64,000 nt of DNA from Plectrocnemia conspersa (GCA_009617715.1 VTFK01000248.1:372001-436000); one strand, 5' to 3'; counted from the stretch's first letter, positions 1-12,600 are shown. A program made the numbers and translations. Notes: generated by a model from the letters alone, not told the origin.

Positions 1-129
1 AATAGTTGTCTATACATTTTATTCAAGAAGTAAAAGAATTTATGTATATTCCAATTTCAATATCTATCAATATAATAACTAACGGGTCATTGCGTTATAA
101 CTAACAAATCTATTTTTGTCTGGTTTTAG

Positions 130-816
130 CGCTTTGAAATGGTGTCGGACATATATTTCCCACAGACGTACACAGCACCCACCACTCCCATGCAAACGTC
201 CTCAAAGAGATACTCCCAATACCCCCAATGCTCCCCGCAATGTTCCCAATGTTTGTACAATAACAACATTAGACTGAAAAGGTATAACGCTAACTCCATG
301 TATCAGTTCAATTCTTATAACCAACCCACACCTAACGCTTGCTTTCGTGCTAAAAACTATAACAATCGGGTGTGTACTAACAATCCTTACGACAGCGGCT
401 TGTGTCAATTATTCAACGACAATAATTTATATCAAGCTCAGCCGTATAGGCCTCAGAGCGTGATGGATGTACCCATCGTGAGGAATTACAGTTATCCGCA
501 AAGACCGTCATCGGTGATGCCCGTTTTGAACGATGATCGAACCATGGAAAATACTCCAAAAGTTTGTAGCGTCGAAGGCTGCGCTTGCAATGCAAAACCT
601 AAAGTCGAAGATAAAATTGTGGTTAAATCCGATCGTCGCTCTTCAAGCGAACCTCCACAGTTTATTAGCCATAGTAATATATCTTCGGTTCGTTCAATAA
701 TCACAGATAACAATAACGACGATATGGAAAACAACAATAATTTACGACCTATTGTTAGCTCCGATCCGAACATAAGTAAATCTGTCGGTCCCGTTATTGA
801 ACAATATTTAGGTTAT
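130..816 (+). CDS. pyd: Large cassette or alternative terminal exon, probably of the pyd gene
   Basis: An open frame starts right after a good acceptor (tttttgtctggttttag, ending at 129) and reads RFEMVSDIYFPQ onward with no stop for 229 codons. It can end in two ways. A donor-like GT (gtatga at 817) would make it an internal exon of 687 nt with phase 0 at both ends, so it could be included or skipped without a frame change; the next exon at 3318 also starts in phase 0 and also with a CGC codon. Without splicing, a stop follows at 820-822 and two AATAAA signals come soon after. The protein is rich in Asn, Tyr, Ser, Pro and Cys (QYPQCSPQCSQC, VEGCACNA), low complexity, with no domain I recognise. 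Membership of pyd is inferred from strand, phase and position. It could instead be the last exon of a separate upstream gene. Confidence 0.7.
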
Positions 817-888
817 GTATGAAAGCAATTTAACAAAATGTGCTCAATTTTTTATTTTGTAGGTCATAATGTGTATGTTATAGTTATT

Positions 889-914
889 AATAAATATTCT
901 AAAAATTTAATAAA
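889..914 (+). terminator. Poly(A) signals after the 130-816 exon
   Basis: Two AATAAA hexamers (889-894 and 909-914) lie 67 and 87 bases after the in-frame stop at 820-822. They would allow this exon to end a short transcript. AATAAA is common by chance in such AT-rich DNA, so this is only supportive. Confidence 0.35.
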
Positions 915-1160
915 CACAGATTTAATAATAATACAAAGAAAGCTTTTCGTACTATTACCTGCGTTTGTGAATATGAGGAAGACTAGACATAATGTTTTTT
1001 AGAAAAAATACAAAATTTTTACATTAAAATATAAAATAATTTGTATTATTGTTTATGTAAATATTTTTTATGATATTTTAAATTGATTTAGAGGCGATAG
1101 TTAAAATGGTATATTAATTTAGTTTCAGGTTAATTCCTGAAATAATTTGTCTGAACTTAA

Positions 1161-1435
1161 GGTTACCAGACGTCCTCCTTTAAGGAGAATTGTCGTCATT
1201 TGTCCTTGAACAAAAATATCCAAAAACACATTTTTTTTGAGCTAGTTTTGAGTGGATTATGAACAAAAAAATTCCCAAATGGCCTTTTCTAGCTCTCAGA
1301 AATTTGTACTCAAATAAAAATTTTCGCGATAGCTTTTAAACAAAAATTCCAAATGACCTTTTTATAGCTCTGCAACAATACTCACCTTTTTATTTTTATT
1401 GTCCTATTTTGATATTTTCAAAATCTGGCCACCAT
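1161..1435. mobile_element. Short DNA-transposon-like insertion (MITE), ends GGTTACCAGA / TCTGGCCACC
   Basis: The 275-bp segment is bounded by the hexamer acttaa on both sides (1155-1160 and 1436-1441) and by weak inverted ends, ggttaccaga against atggtggccaga. Inside is a partial internal duplication: two stretches sharing aacaaaaa..ttcc(c)aaatg(g/a)cctttt..tagctct, at about 1261-1295 and 1340-1373. It is too short to code for a transposase. The hexamer is simple and the ends are imperfect, so the boundaries are tentative. Confidence 0.35.
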
Positions 1436-2812
1436 ACTTAACTAGATTAAAACTACGACATCTTTCCTTCATAATCATGGGCTTACAACTGTTATTAGAA
1501 TTGAAAAAAATAATAAATAATATACTTGTGAATAATTTTTTCAAAATTTTTTTTTTTATAGAAATTAAAAAAAGTGTTTATGCGCAACTATAATATATTT
1601 TTCAACTTTTTTGAAAATTGTTGTCACTGTTTCTAGGCATTAAATATATGCAAAAGTATCTTAATCGTCTTTTTCGATATTAAATGATGCATCAACGACT
1701 TTTAAGAATATCAATATATAAATAACGCATATATGCGTCAACGGCTCTTAACAGTATTACGTCATCAATCTGCGTTAGAAATGTTATTGTGTCATGAAAA
1801 ACGTGATATTTGAAAGTAATAATTTCTTATACTTACGTATGAGGATAATATAGATTTACTACTAAAATAAAATAAAATAATTTTATCATTTTTATCAATA
1901 GGTAAATAAATTCAGCTAATATTAAAACCATTAATATAATATTTATTATTTTTAATTTAATACTACTAAATTGCTTAAAATTATTATAAATTATTTACAA
2001 AATGCTTTAAATAAAATATTTATTTGCATAATTATTATATTATAATTGTTAATTAATTATGCCTTATAATAGTCACGTAATATCTATTTTTGCCACAAAG
2101 ATAACATTGATTTTTTTGTACAGAATTAAATTTTAAAGATATTTATTCAGTATTTTTTTTACAAAAAGTATTTTGGTGATGTATATTTTTTATTATTTAT
2201 TATAGTTGATTTTATTGTTTTTTACAGCTATATTTTATTTTTTTGCCACAAAATAAATATAAATCATTGACCATTTTACTAAATAGTAATTTATATTAAT
2301 ATGTAAATATATAATCGATTATATAAAAAGCAGAAAATGTAAAATCTACTGTATAAAAAAAACTACATTTCATAAAAAACTGCATGATTTTACATTAATT
2401 ATAAATCAGGTTATTGATTGCAAAAAAATGTATTATAATTTAATACCAGCGAAAGTAATTTAAACTATAACAATACGTCACTAAAATAACAAAATACTTT
2501 ACATATTGAAAATTTCAGTTTTTCTTATTCAAAAATCCATAATTATAATCCTGTATCATAATATTAGAAAATATCTTAAAATAAGGCCTTTAAAACTAAC
2601 AGCAGTTGAAATTTTGTGATAAAAATCTTGTTCTATGAGTGTTTTTGTTTTTATATATATAATGTATATAATCATTAAATTTATAATTCTTTAATATTAG
2701 AATACATATTATACATATATTGCATTGTAAGTATATAAAAGCATAATATATGCATACAAATTTATTTATTAAAATTTGTAGATTTTACTTTAGTATATAA
2801 TTTTTTATTATT

Positions 2813-3020
2813 TTAACCTTTTGGTTGCCGAAATCCAATATATTGACTTTTCTACTTTGGAAAGAATTGACAGATATAACGCTATAATTAAAACATATTG
2901 ATTCATTTTTAACGGGCTTTTGGGATAATAATAACTTTTTCAATAAAATATATTTTTTTATTGTGTTATACATTGATATTTATGTAGTAATCCCAAATGG
3001 CTCGGCAATTGAAGGGTTAA
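2813..3020. mobile_element. piggyBac-like MITE flanked by TTAA
   Basis: TTAA occurs at 2813-2816 and 3017-3020. Inside, the ends are inverted copies: ccttttggttgccga on the left and, read in reverse, cccttcaattgccga on the right. The TTAA target with CCY-starting inverted ends is the hallmark of piggyBac transposons. The 200-bp interior has no transposase frame, so it would be a non-autonomous element. Confidence 0.55.
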
Positions 3021-3317
3021 TTATAGCTTTTTATTTTTTACTTACATCTCAAAGAAAAGTTTGTGCTTATTTATTTTGATAAAATGTTGAGTTTGAAAAT
3101 CTTAAAATATATTTGGAAATGATTAACCTCTTTTATTTAATTCATAATGGAAAAGCTTTCTTTGTAACGTTCTTGTCATGTCATATTTGTTTCTACGTTC
3201 ATATATCATTGTCTGTGTTTGTTCGTTTAATTTTCCGAAACGTTTGTTTTTAATATCGCTTGACTACCTATATCATGCGTATTGGTATCTGTTTCTGCCA
3301 CGCCTCGACACCTCTAG

Positions 3318-3551
3318 CGCTCGGAGCCCCTCTCCGATGACTTCCTATTCCCGATGTGCTCGACGAACGAGTCGCGGCTCTCGTATGCGTCCAGTCCCGA
3401 GAGCGACGCCGAAGCAGGGGGCGCAGAGGCGCGCGCCGGGCCCCGTCTCATGCGTGCTTCTTCGGACCCCTCAGTGGCTACTACTCAAGACAACCTCGAC
3501 AGGGATAATCTCACGCTCAATGACATGGTGCCACCACCGCCTCCGTACACG
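3318..3551 (+). CDS. pyd: pyd coding exon, Ser/Pro-rich with PPPY motif
   Basis: The exon starts after the acceptor cctctag (AG 3316-3317) and ends before gtcagt at 3552; it is phase 0 at both ends (78 codons). It reads RSEPLSDDFLFPMCSTNE, then SYASSPESD, and ends NDMVPPPPPYT. The last part holds a PPPY motif, the type bound by WW domains. An in-frame TAG just upstream (3315-3317, the acceptor itself) fixes the exon start. It is much more GC-rich than the flanking introns. Confidence 0.92.
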
Positions 3552-3587
3552 GTCAGTAATTACACATTAGGTTAATTATTTTCTTAT

Positions 3588-3626
<39 letters not shown>

Positions 3627-6600
3627 CCGCATGTAATATGTTATTATATCCACATACAATATAAATAACCGTTTTTACATCGGTGAACGGTTTCAATCAT
3701 TTTATATAACTTGGCTGTGAACATCGCAATATCGCTTTTTTAACTTGACATCGACATCTTCGAATAACTCATTATGTGTTGGAGATTGGTTTGTGATGTA
3801 AATGTTTAGATGTGTTATTAATACTTTAGTGTAATCTATTTTTTATGCCTTTTTTGTTTAGAGCGGATACGGCGATAGTAAATACGGTTTTTCATCGAAC
3901 GGAGGCGGTCCTAGTTCGGGTCAAGGAGCTTCCAATCACAATCAAAGCACTTCGAGCATACCGGGAGAAACTGAAGCAGGTCCTTATAATAGAGCTCCTT
4001 TGCCGCATTCTCCGCCTCAGTCGCCACACGGACTTTACGGCCACGGTAATTATTTATGATTAGAATTACCTTCTGTTTTATTTACTATGAATATATGTAT
4101 ATTTTTAGAACTATTTATACTAGAGCTGTTTATAAAAAAATCATAATATGCTTAATTTTATCGTTTTGATTAGATTTAAAATAAATTGGATCAAAGATCT
4201 AGTTAAAGAATAGGGAATTTAAATGACTACTTGAGCTGGATCTAGTCCGACAGTTGAAGACAAGCGGCTGTTATACTAAATTTCTTAATGGTTATCTCGG
4301 TCGATTCAGCGTAGCTCCGTTTGGTGCGAGTTTTGCTGAATTCTCGTTTATTTTAAATCGGAAGCAAAGTAATAGTTCTGAAAGAAGTGATTTAGTATGG
4401 CAGTGTTCTGGCTATACACCCTTGAGAATTGTTAGAAGTCTAACGACTCTTCTGGTCATCAAATATCGATGATTTTGGGTGGAACCAGACTCTTTGTTAT
4501 TGCCTAATACAGTATTATTAGACTGAATAATAAGTTAGTTAGTATTTCATTAAATGACATGCATTTTTTGGCCAAATTCAAGGGGGGACGAAAGCGCCCC
4601 CTTCCCCCCAATGATGTCACTGTTAATAGACGAGTTTCCACAGCTTTTTTTTGCATAAATAAACATTATAAATTTATTTATATTCATACCTTAATTTTTC
4701 AAACAGCTCTAGTATTTAATCAAAAATCTTAAAAAATAAATTTTGATTAATCAATTCGGTTCTACAAACAAATATTTAGTAGCATTTTCATTGCAAAATG
4801 GAAATAAAAAAATAAATTTTTAATTTTAGTACCTGATTTACCTCCTCGAATAGATAGAGGCGTCAAACCACCCGGAGGCGTTTTACTTCCTGGACCGACA
4901 CCTGGCCGGAATCCGCCCACTCTGAGACACCATAGTCAAGTTGGTTGAACTGAATATGTTTATAAGCATTTTATATCATTGTATACTAATAAATATATTT
5001 TGTACAGTCCAACAATCGTCCTAGTGCTCAAGAAAGATTATTCGGCACACCGCGAGCTTCAGATGCCGACGGCAGTGCGAATAACGGTGGAATGTTAAAC
5101 GAACGTCAGAACGCGAACAATGGAAATGCTCAAGGATCGTTGGATAGGCATCGTCATCTCAATAACACTGTAATATATACTCTTACATATTTTATCATCA
5201 TGTTTATAAGCTCATGTTTAAATATATAATTTATTTTATTAGAACTCATACGATAGTATGTCTTCGTACGATTCTTTCGCTCCAAATGGCCTCACGGCTA
5301 CAACTCTTCAATTAGCCAATGCCCGACTCGGACCGAACGCTCCGGATGATTTGAAAGTCAATCCAAGACCAGAGTATGTTATATTTTTATAATACTCTGC
5401 TAGTCGTATAGTTGTGATTAATAAATATTTGTCATTTATAGGAGCAAATATGACGTTACGCCTTTGAGTACTCCGCAAAAACGGCTATCTGGCGGTGGCG
5501 GTTCAATGGACGTCGGACCTAATAACCTGTATAATAGCAGAGAAATTAACGGTGGACAAAATGGAGCTCCGAATCTTTACGGTAGCAGAGAAGGCGGCCC
5601 AGCGCTGGGATTATATAATTCACGAGACAGTGGTGGAACACAAAGAGCGCCGCCTTTGCAATCAAGACCACAGTTACCTGTATCGGATTATAATAAGTAT
5701 AGGTACGTCAAAGATTTCATTATTTCTCAAAACATATTTGAACAGCAATCTGGATTCAAACAAAAACATTCCACTGAGACTGCATTACAAGTATTATAGT
5801 TATAAATGATTGGTTGTTAGCCGGTGATACAATCAAAATCATTGGTTTTAAGATAGTTTAATAATTATTTAAAAAAAAGAAAGCAAAAAATTAAAATAAA
5901 TTATGCATATTCCAAATAGAAAATAATATCACAGGGTCTAAATTAGGACCATTGTTGTTTATATTATTTATTAATAATATAAATAATGATGTAAAAAATG
6001 TAAAATACATCTGTTTGCAGACGACACACTAATATATTGCATGCCTGATAATGTTAAAGAAGTTGTAGATAATTTAAATAATGAATTTAGTATAATAAAA
6101 ATATGGTTAAAAAGTAATGTACTTAAACTAAATGAGAATAAAAGTAAATTAATGTTAAATGTTAATGTTAATGTTAACTGTTAATGTTAATTATAAAAAT
6201 ATATTAGATAATAATATAAAAATAGTTATAGATAACTCTATTTTAGAAATAGTTGATAATATAAAATATTTAGGAGTAATTGTAAATAAAAAAATTTTGA
6301 GGAACATTGTAATTACATATTAAAAAAAAATAGTATGAAAATATGTTAAGTATAAACACAAATAAAAATACAATATTGCCCCATTTTAATTATTGTTTTT
6401 TTTCAGCAATAGAAACAGCACTGGACCAATCGAATACATTGGAAGCATTGGAAAAGCAGCTGGTGCTGGTGGTCCAGCTTTATATAAACCAGTTCCGCCG
6501 CCGAAACCAAAACATTATCGTCCTCCGATCAACGATAATCAACCGCCACCACCTCAACACACAAAGAGCTACAGTGTCGGAAATGGAGTAAGCATATTTG

Positions 6601-9600
6601 ATTCTTATATAAATTTCTACTTGAGCTTAGATTCTAATTAATGTTTTATTAACAGCAGGGAATGGATATGGTGAACGGAAGGGGTAATCATCAGATGAAC
6701 CAAAACCCAAACATCATGGGAAGCCCAACGAGTGGTCCTCCAAACGGCTATAATTATTCAAGCCCAGGAAGAGGAGGACCATGGCCGGGAGGAGTCGGTC
6801 ATGCTCATTCTCATTCGCATCCAGGTTCAGGAACAGCTCCACCCTATCATCCGGCGCCGCATGCTCATCAGGTTTGACACCAAATTATATTTTTCCTTGT
6901 CAATATTTCAAATGTTTCTTTCACAATAAAATAAAATAATCATAAGTTGAAAAATGTCAGACTTAAATAAAATAATCAAAAGTGAGACGTAAATAAAATC
7001 TTGAGATCCACTATATTTACTTTATCAACAAAATAAAATTTACTGTGCAAAAGATTTGGGCCACCTGATTCAGTAACATTATTTAAAAAGTAAGATCATA
7101 GCATCTTGGGTTTTTATTACCAAACGAATTTTTTTCTTGTAAAACAATCAACACATATGAATCTTAATATTTTTTTGCATAAATCAGACGCTTTCTAACC
7201 ACCACGCATCTTTTTAATCCAATTTTAGGCAGCTGCAGCTGCCTTCGTACAGTTGATAGACCAACTGTAGTCGGTTGTACTTTGGTAATAAAAACCCGAG
7301 ATGCTATGATGTTATTATGCGAATAATGTTGTAGGATTAGGTGACCCAAAACATTTTCACAGTGTGTTCTTTGTTTTTGACCCACGACGCATTGGGAAAA
7401 CCTGTTTGGTTATGATTTATTTTAAATAAATAAATTTTATTTTATTGTGAATCTTCTGTTGCAACATGACAGGCGTTAATCCAATGTGTCACAATGCAGT
7501 CAACGCAATCAACAACTACTAAGAAGTCTGAAAATTAGTGACATTTATTTTATTATTGTTAACTATTATTACAGTTTACAATCAAAATGCATGACATAGT
7601 TTGATTTTATTTTAAGTATTCATCCGTGAGATTAGGAAAATCTTAACTGTGATGATGGATTGGAATTATAATTATACTATAATCACTAATTCCGATTTAG
7701 AGTCTAAATTGGACCCTGGTCTTTCAAGTATTTATCAGATTAGTCACAAATTGCCTCTTAACGGAATTGGGAGCACATTTCTCAACATCCCCTTGCGTCG
7801 AATTCTCACATCCGAGCTCCAGGCGTGCGAGTATTTTTGTTTATATATAGTATAGAACTTTAATCCATTAGGAATATAGATAAAAACGGATTTTTCCTTT
7901 CGTTTCACTGATTTTCCTTTTTATTTATAAGCTACATTTTTTATTTCAGCAAAGTATGTATGGTGGAAATCCACCTCAAGCCCCACCTTATAATGGACCT
8001 CCGAATCATCTCCGAGGTCCTCCGCATACCACAAGTCCCAACGTAATTGGTAAATATATTTTTTCATCACATTTAGGCGAGAGTGTTGTATTCTTGTATA
8101 ATAATATCCAAAGCAACGATGGATGTATTTTGATTGATATAATAGTAATAGACAAATGTCCTAAAGTACAACACTCTCGCCTACAATGAAATTGTAACAT
8201 TCAAAATGTGTAAATGATATTCTAAACTTTGATAGATTTAGCTGGAAGCCGTGAACAACGAGGATCTGCCTTTGAACTGTATCGAAAGCCTCAACATATG
8301 CATAATATTAGGTGAGTTTATTACAAATATCAGTTACCAAAAGAAATATAATATATATTGTTAAGTTCTCAAGTGGATTTTGAATTATTTAATATTATAT
8401 GAATCCACTGAAACTTGATAATCGTTGCATGCTTTAATAATGTAAAGTCTCTTTGCTCTAACATGCAAACACTCATTGCTTAAAACAACTAACATGTATT
8501 TCGGGACCTCGTTAGTAGCGCTCGTTGTATAATAAGGTTCCGGTGTTGTCTATTACACTTCACATATATGTATATTCTAATAATCACTGGTTAAACGTTT
8601 CAAAAAAAATAAAATGAAAGTTTGCTTCACCTGGTGGTTTTATCGTACAATAGTCGTGCACATTTTATTTTTATCGAGCGGGTTTTGGCTGATGTGTCTG
8701 CATCTTAGTGCATTTGAACTAATTTTATCATTATAATGATGAAAGAACTTTTGAAACGTATGAGATGTATTAACAAAGTTCTTTCATCATATGAACAAAT
8801 GCAAGTTATGTTAATGTTTGCATTTTCCATTTGAACACAATAGCCCCACGAATGAGAATGTGGATAACGAAGCGAACAAAACGCCAAAGACACGCAAAAA
8901 GTTGTCTAAGAAATCGTCATTCCTCAAAAGCATAACATTGGATCTGTTTAGATCTAAAACGTCAAAGAAAGTGTCGAAGCATCATTCTTTGTGCGAGCGC
9001 GACCTCGAACGGAAAGACTTTGATTATGTACCCGCTGATCGGAATCTGTCTAGTACCGTCGGGAAATCGCGCGGACTTTTCCGTAGCAATTCCACTTGCG
9101 ACAAGAAGCCGCTGAAACCGATATTGAAACGTCAGGCGTCTTTTTGCGAAAACACTGCCGCTGCCGATCTACGTTCGGCTCCCACTCCAGATTTTAGACC
9201 CACTATATCCCTTGGAAACACTAGAAGACGGCAAAATTCTATGTGCGAGATGGAAACGGAACCGAAAGTAATGCCTCTATTGCGTCGACAAAATTCTTTA
9301 ATCGAATATGGACGACAGTCTTATAAACATTTCAATATGATCACGACAATAGATCCGATCTATCAGCGAAGACTGGATGTGAAACACGAGCCGTTTTATC
9401 CGCAATCCGTCGATCCCATCTATCAATGTAGAAACGCTGTAGCTAAACCGGAAAGAACTTACGCGACTAAATATAACGATAGCGATGTCTATCAGTCTTC
9501 TAGAAGAGATGTTTTGATGAGACAAACTCAATGTCCGTACGCTTCGAGGCAAGAAGTGATCAATCAGCAGAATTGTATATACGATTACAATAACGTAACG

Positions 9601-12600
9601 GTTCATTCGGTAGAGAATCCGTATGCGACGAAACAAGAAGTTCAACAGCATAACGAGAGCGCTCGACAGAGAATGTTGGAAAGTCCTTATGGATCTATCG
9701 GTAGTAGACGAATAGAATCAACGTACGGTACAAGAGAAGAGGTTGTGAAACTCAAGAGTGGTTCTCCTAGTCCTTATGCGACGAAAGAAGAAATGTTGAG
9801 GCAGCGAAATGAAAGTCCATATGCGACTAAAAGCGATATGTTAAAACAAAGGATGAACATAGAGAGTCCTTATGCTTCTAGAGATGAAATGAAACATAAG
9901 ATAAGCGCGGAAGGTCCTTATGCTTCTAGAGATGAAATGAATCAAAAGATGAACTTAGAAAGTCCTTATGCTTCTAGAGACGAAATGAAGAATCAACGGG
10001 AAAATTTGTATAAAACTAAAGAAGAGCTTCTAATACAAAGAATGTATTCGGATAATCAGAATCTATCTCATGAAAATGAAATGGACCATATAAGGAATAT
10101 TAAAAATGATTTAGACATAATCTACGATAGGCCCAGAAAGTTACAGAATTTAGAGAGTCCGTATGCTACTAGAACTGAAGTAGCTTCTAGTAGCGATTGC
10201 GTTTGTACTTGTGAAAATATATCGTCATCGGTGCAGCAGCCTTGCGATAGTTTCACTAAACACGAGAGTACTTATGTTACCAAACAAGAGATACTCAATC
10301 AAAAAGCAGCTCTTTATGCAAGTAGAGAGTTGAAGAACTTGAACATAACGCAAGATGAAAAGTTGGAGATAATTAAGCAGCGGAATCTAGCGAAGAAAGA
10401 GAAGATATATCAGTCGAAGTTAGAAGCTCAAAACAGTTTTAACGAACCGATTTATGTATCGAAGCGAAGCATGAAAGATACTGTGATATATGAATCTCAA
10501 CAGGAAACGAAGGAAGTTAGTTCTCCGTCTAAAAGAGATTCAGATAGAAATAGTCCGTATGATTTAAGCGACATCGCTCATCTGTCGAGGCGCGAATCAT
10601 TATACCAGAGTAAGCAAGAAGCGATAGAGCATCTAGAAATCGACTTCAATTCTTTGAGACTGAATCAACCTAGAACCGATCAGGAAAAATCTAAAATCGC
10701 GTTAGAGAAAAGCATATTGAAAGGAGAGCCTCTGTATCAATCTCGCTTACCGAACAAATTTAACTCGGGCACTTCGATGGAAACGCATTACGAATCCGAA
10801 TGCAGCATGCAGTTCGAGAGTAAACCTCAAAGCACTCCTTACGCATCGCAAGATGTCCAAGACGACACGCTGCCTCTATTCAAATGCAATAATAAATCTG
10901 GTAGATTCGACGATAGCGAAGATTTTAATAATACAACTGTAGTGGCCGGACCACTGTTTAATTTAGACATGGATGTCTTGGCTGTCGGACAGAAGGGAAA
11001 AGTTGGAGGTCCGGACGGTCCTTGCACCACTTGGGGTATTTTCGATAATGAAGGCGGCGTTCTGGAAGACCGAGCTTGGGGAGTGTCGTTGATTATTCCG
11101 CCCGACGCCATCCTGCCCGGCGTGAAGCAGAAAATATACTTTACCGTCAACGATCCGAGACTAAGCAGTACCGTGGGTGGCCCGCCGATTGATATGGACA
11201 AGGGTAAATAACCATTATACATCAGCACCCAAAATTGCACGATTTTCCTTATTTGAACACGGAGTTTCGTAGTAGAGCATGGTATTTAGACGAAAGCGTT
11301 GAAGAGGCACTCGGATTTTATCGTAGTCGTATTGTTTGTATTATATCTAGTTGCATGAGTATTTTGTATTGTAGTTCTTGTAAACACGCTTAGTATATGT
11401 AATGCACTTCTATATATGACACATTACAAAATTGTGATATTTTGTAATGTGTCATTTTCTATTTTCTATTACTATTATGTATGTATGTTGTTTAATTAGT
11501 GTGGTATGTTATTTATTATAAGTTTATAGTTAAGGCATTCTATTTTTTTATTTTTTTTAATGGTCTCACTTCTCTCAGATTGCTTTAACTATAATATTAT
11601 AATATAATTACATTTTAGGTATATGGATTGTTTTTTTAATTAGCATTGCGTATTTTATATACTGTACAATTTCTCCAATCCCTCCATTGTACATCAATAT
11701 ATTTGCCACAAAGATAAGATAACTCGATTTATATGTAAAATTACACTATAAAATAATATTTTATTTTTAAAATAGTAATTATAGACTATCATGAATAGTA
11801 TATTTTAATCTCATTTAAATCTTTTTGGGTTCTAAATATGACTATATTACATATCAATGGCTTAAAGTATAAATCTGCTATCTCCACTTTTGGGTAAAAA
11901 TGACTTAACAATGTCATATTGTACCTTTAATCGAAATACACATGCACAAAAAATCTCCAATTAAACAATTAAAGTTAAGATATATTTTTATTTTTCTATT
12001 TTTAAGTTGTCTATTTAGTTTTTTGTTTCTCCTGTAAAGTTGTCAAATTTGGAGTTAGCCATCGATATATAAAATGCTATTTTTACTTAATATATAAATC
12101 GAGGTATTTTATATTTGATCCAAAAAAGTATTTTGTGTCATTTGAAACGCCTAATTTTCTACTCAATCTAAATTCCGATTATCTTGTTTTTGGTATAAAT
12201 AGATTATTATTATTTTTCACTATACTGGGAAATATTACCAATACAGTCTATTCCGCTTAATCGGGACACATTTTGTCCCAAATAAGCGAAGTTTAAGGTA
12301 TAATTAAAAAATAATATGTAATTATTAAGTATACATATAAATATGAAAAAATAAAATAATAATACTAATTAAAAAATATGTTGAAAAAGCAATTATAATA
12401 ACAGTCGTCAAAAAAGTAATGTACATAATATATTTAAACTATAACAAAAATATTTCTGCAAGAATTTTTGGCGACGGATGGTGACGGGTGGCAATTAGAC
12501 ACAGATTGAGCCGCTGCATTAGTATTTTTATTGAAGTTATATGATATTACATGTTTAATATGTAAAAATCGATGAACAGTGCACGAGGCCGCACCGGCCG

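Larger units (their letters stand above)
823..3317 (+). other. AT-rich intron or intergenic stretch with two MITE-like insertions
   Basis: No coding sequence is seen. The stretch is very AT-rich and contains the hAT-like insertion at 1161-1435 and the TTAA-flanked element at 2813-3020. A short motif ttgccacaaa recurs at about 2090 and 2240, and again at about 11703 in the last pyd intron. The acceptor of the next exon, cacctctag, ends at 3317. Confidence 0.6.

Noticed and set aside
3178..3570. 130-codon frame overlapping the 3318 exon
   Set aside because: Shadow: the other frame gives RSEPLSDDF..VPPPPPYT and fits the splice phases.
3845..4063. 72-codon Met-led frame over a pyd exon
   Set aside because: It is out of frame with the exon 3862-4045, whose phase agrees with both neighbours and reads proline-rich pyd sequence.
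9298..9651. 117-codon minus-strand frame inside the giant exon
   Set aside because: Antisense shadow created by the regular codon use of the repeats.
10839..11240. 133-codon minus-strand frame across the ZU5 exon end
   Set aside because: Antisense shadow of a clear ZU5 coding region, and it runs over the splice donor.
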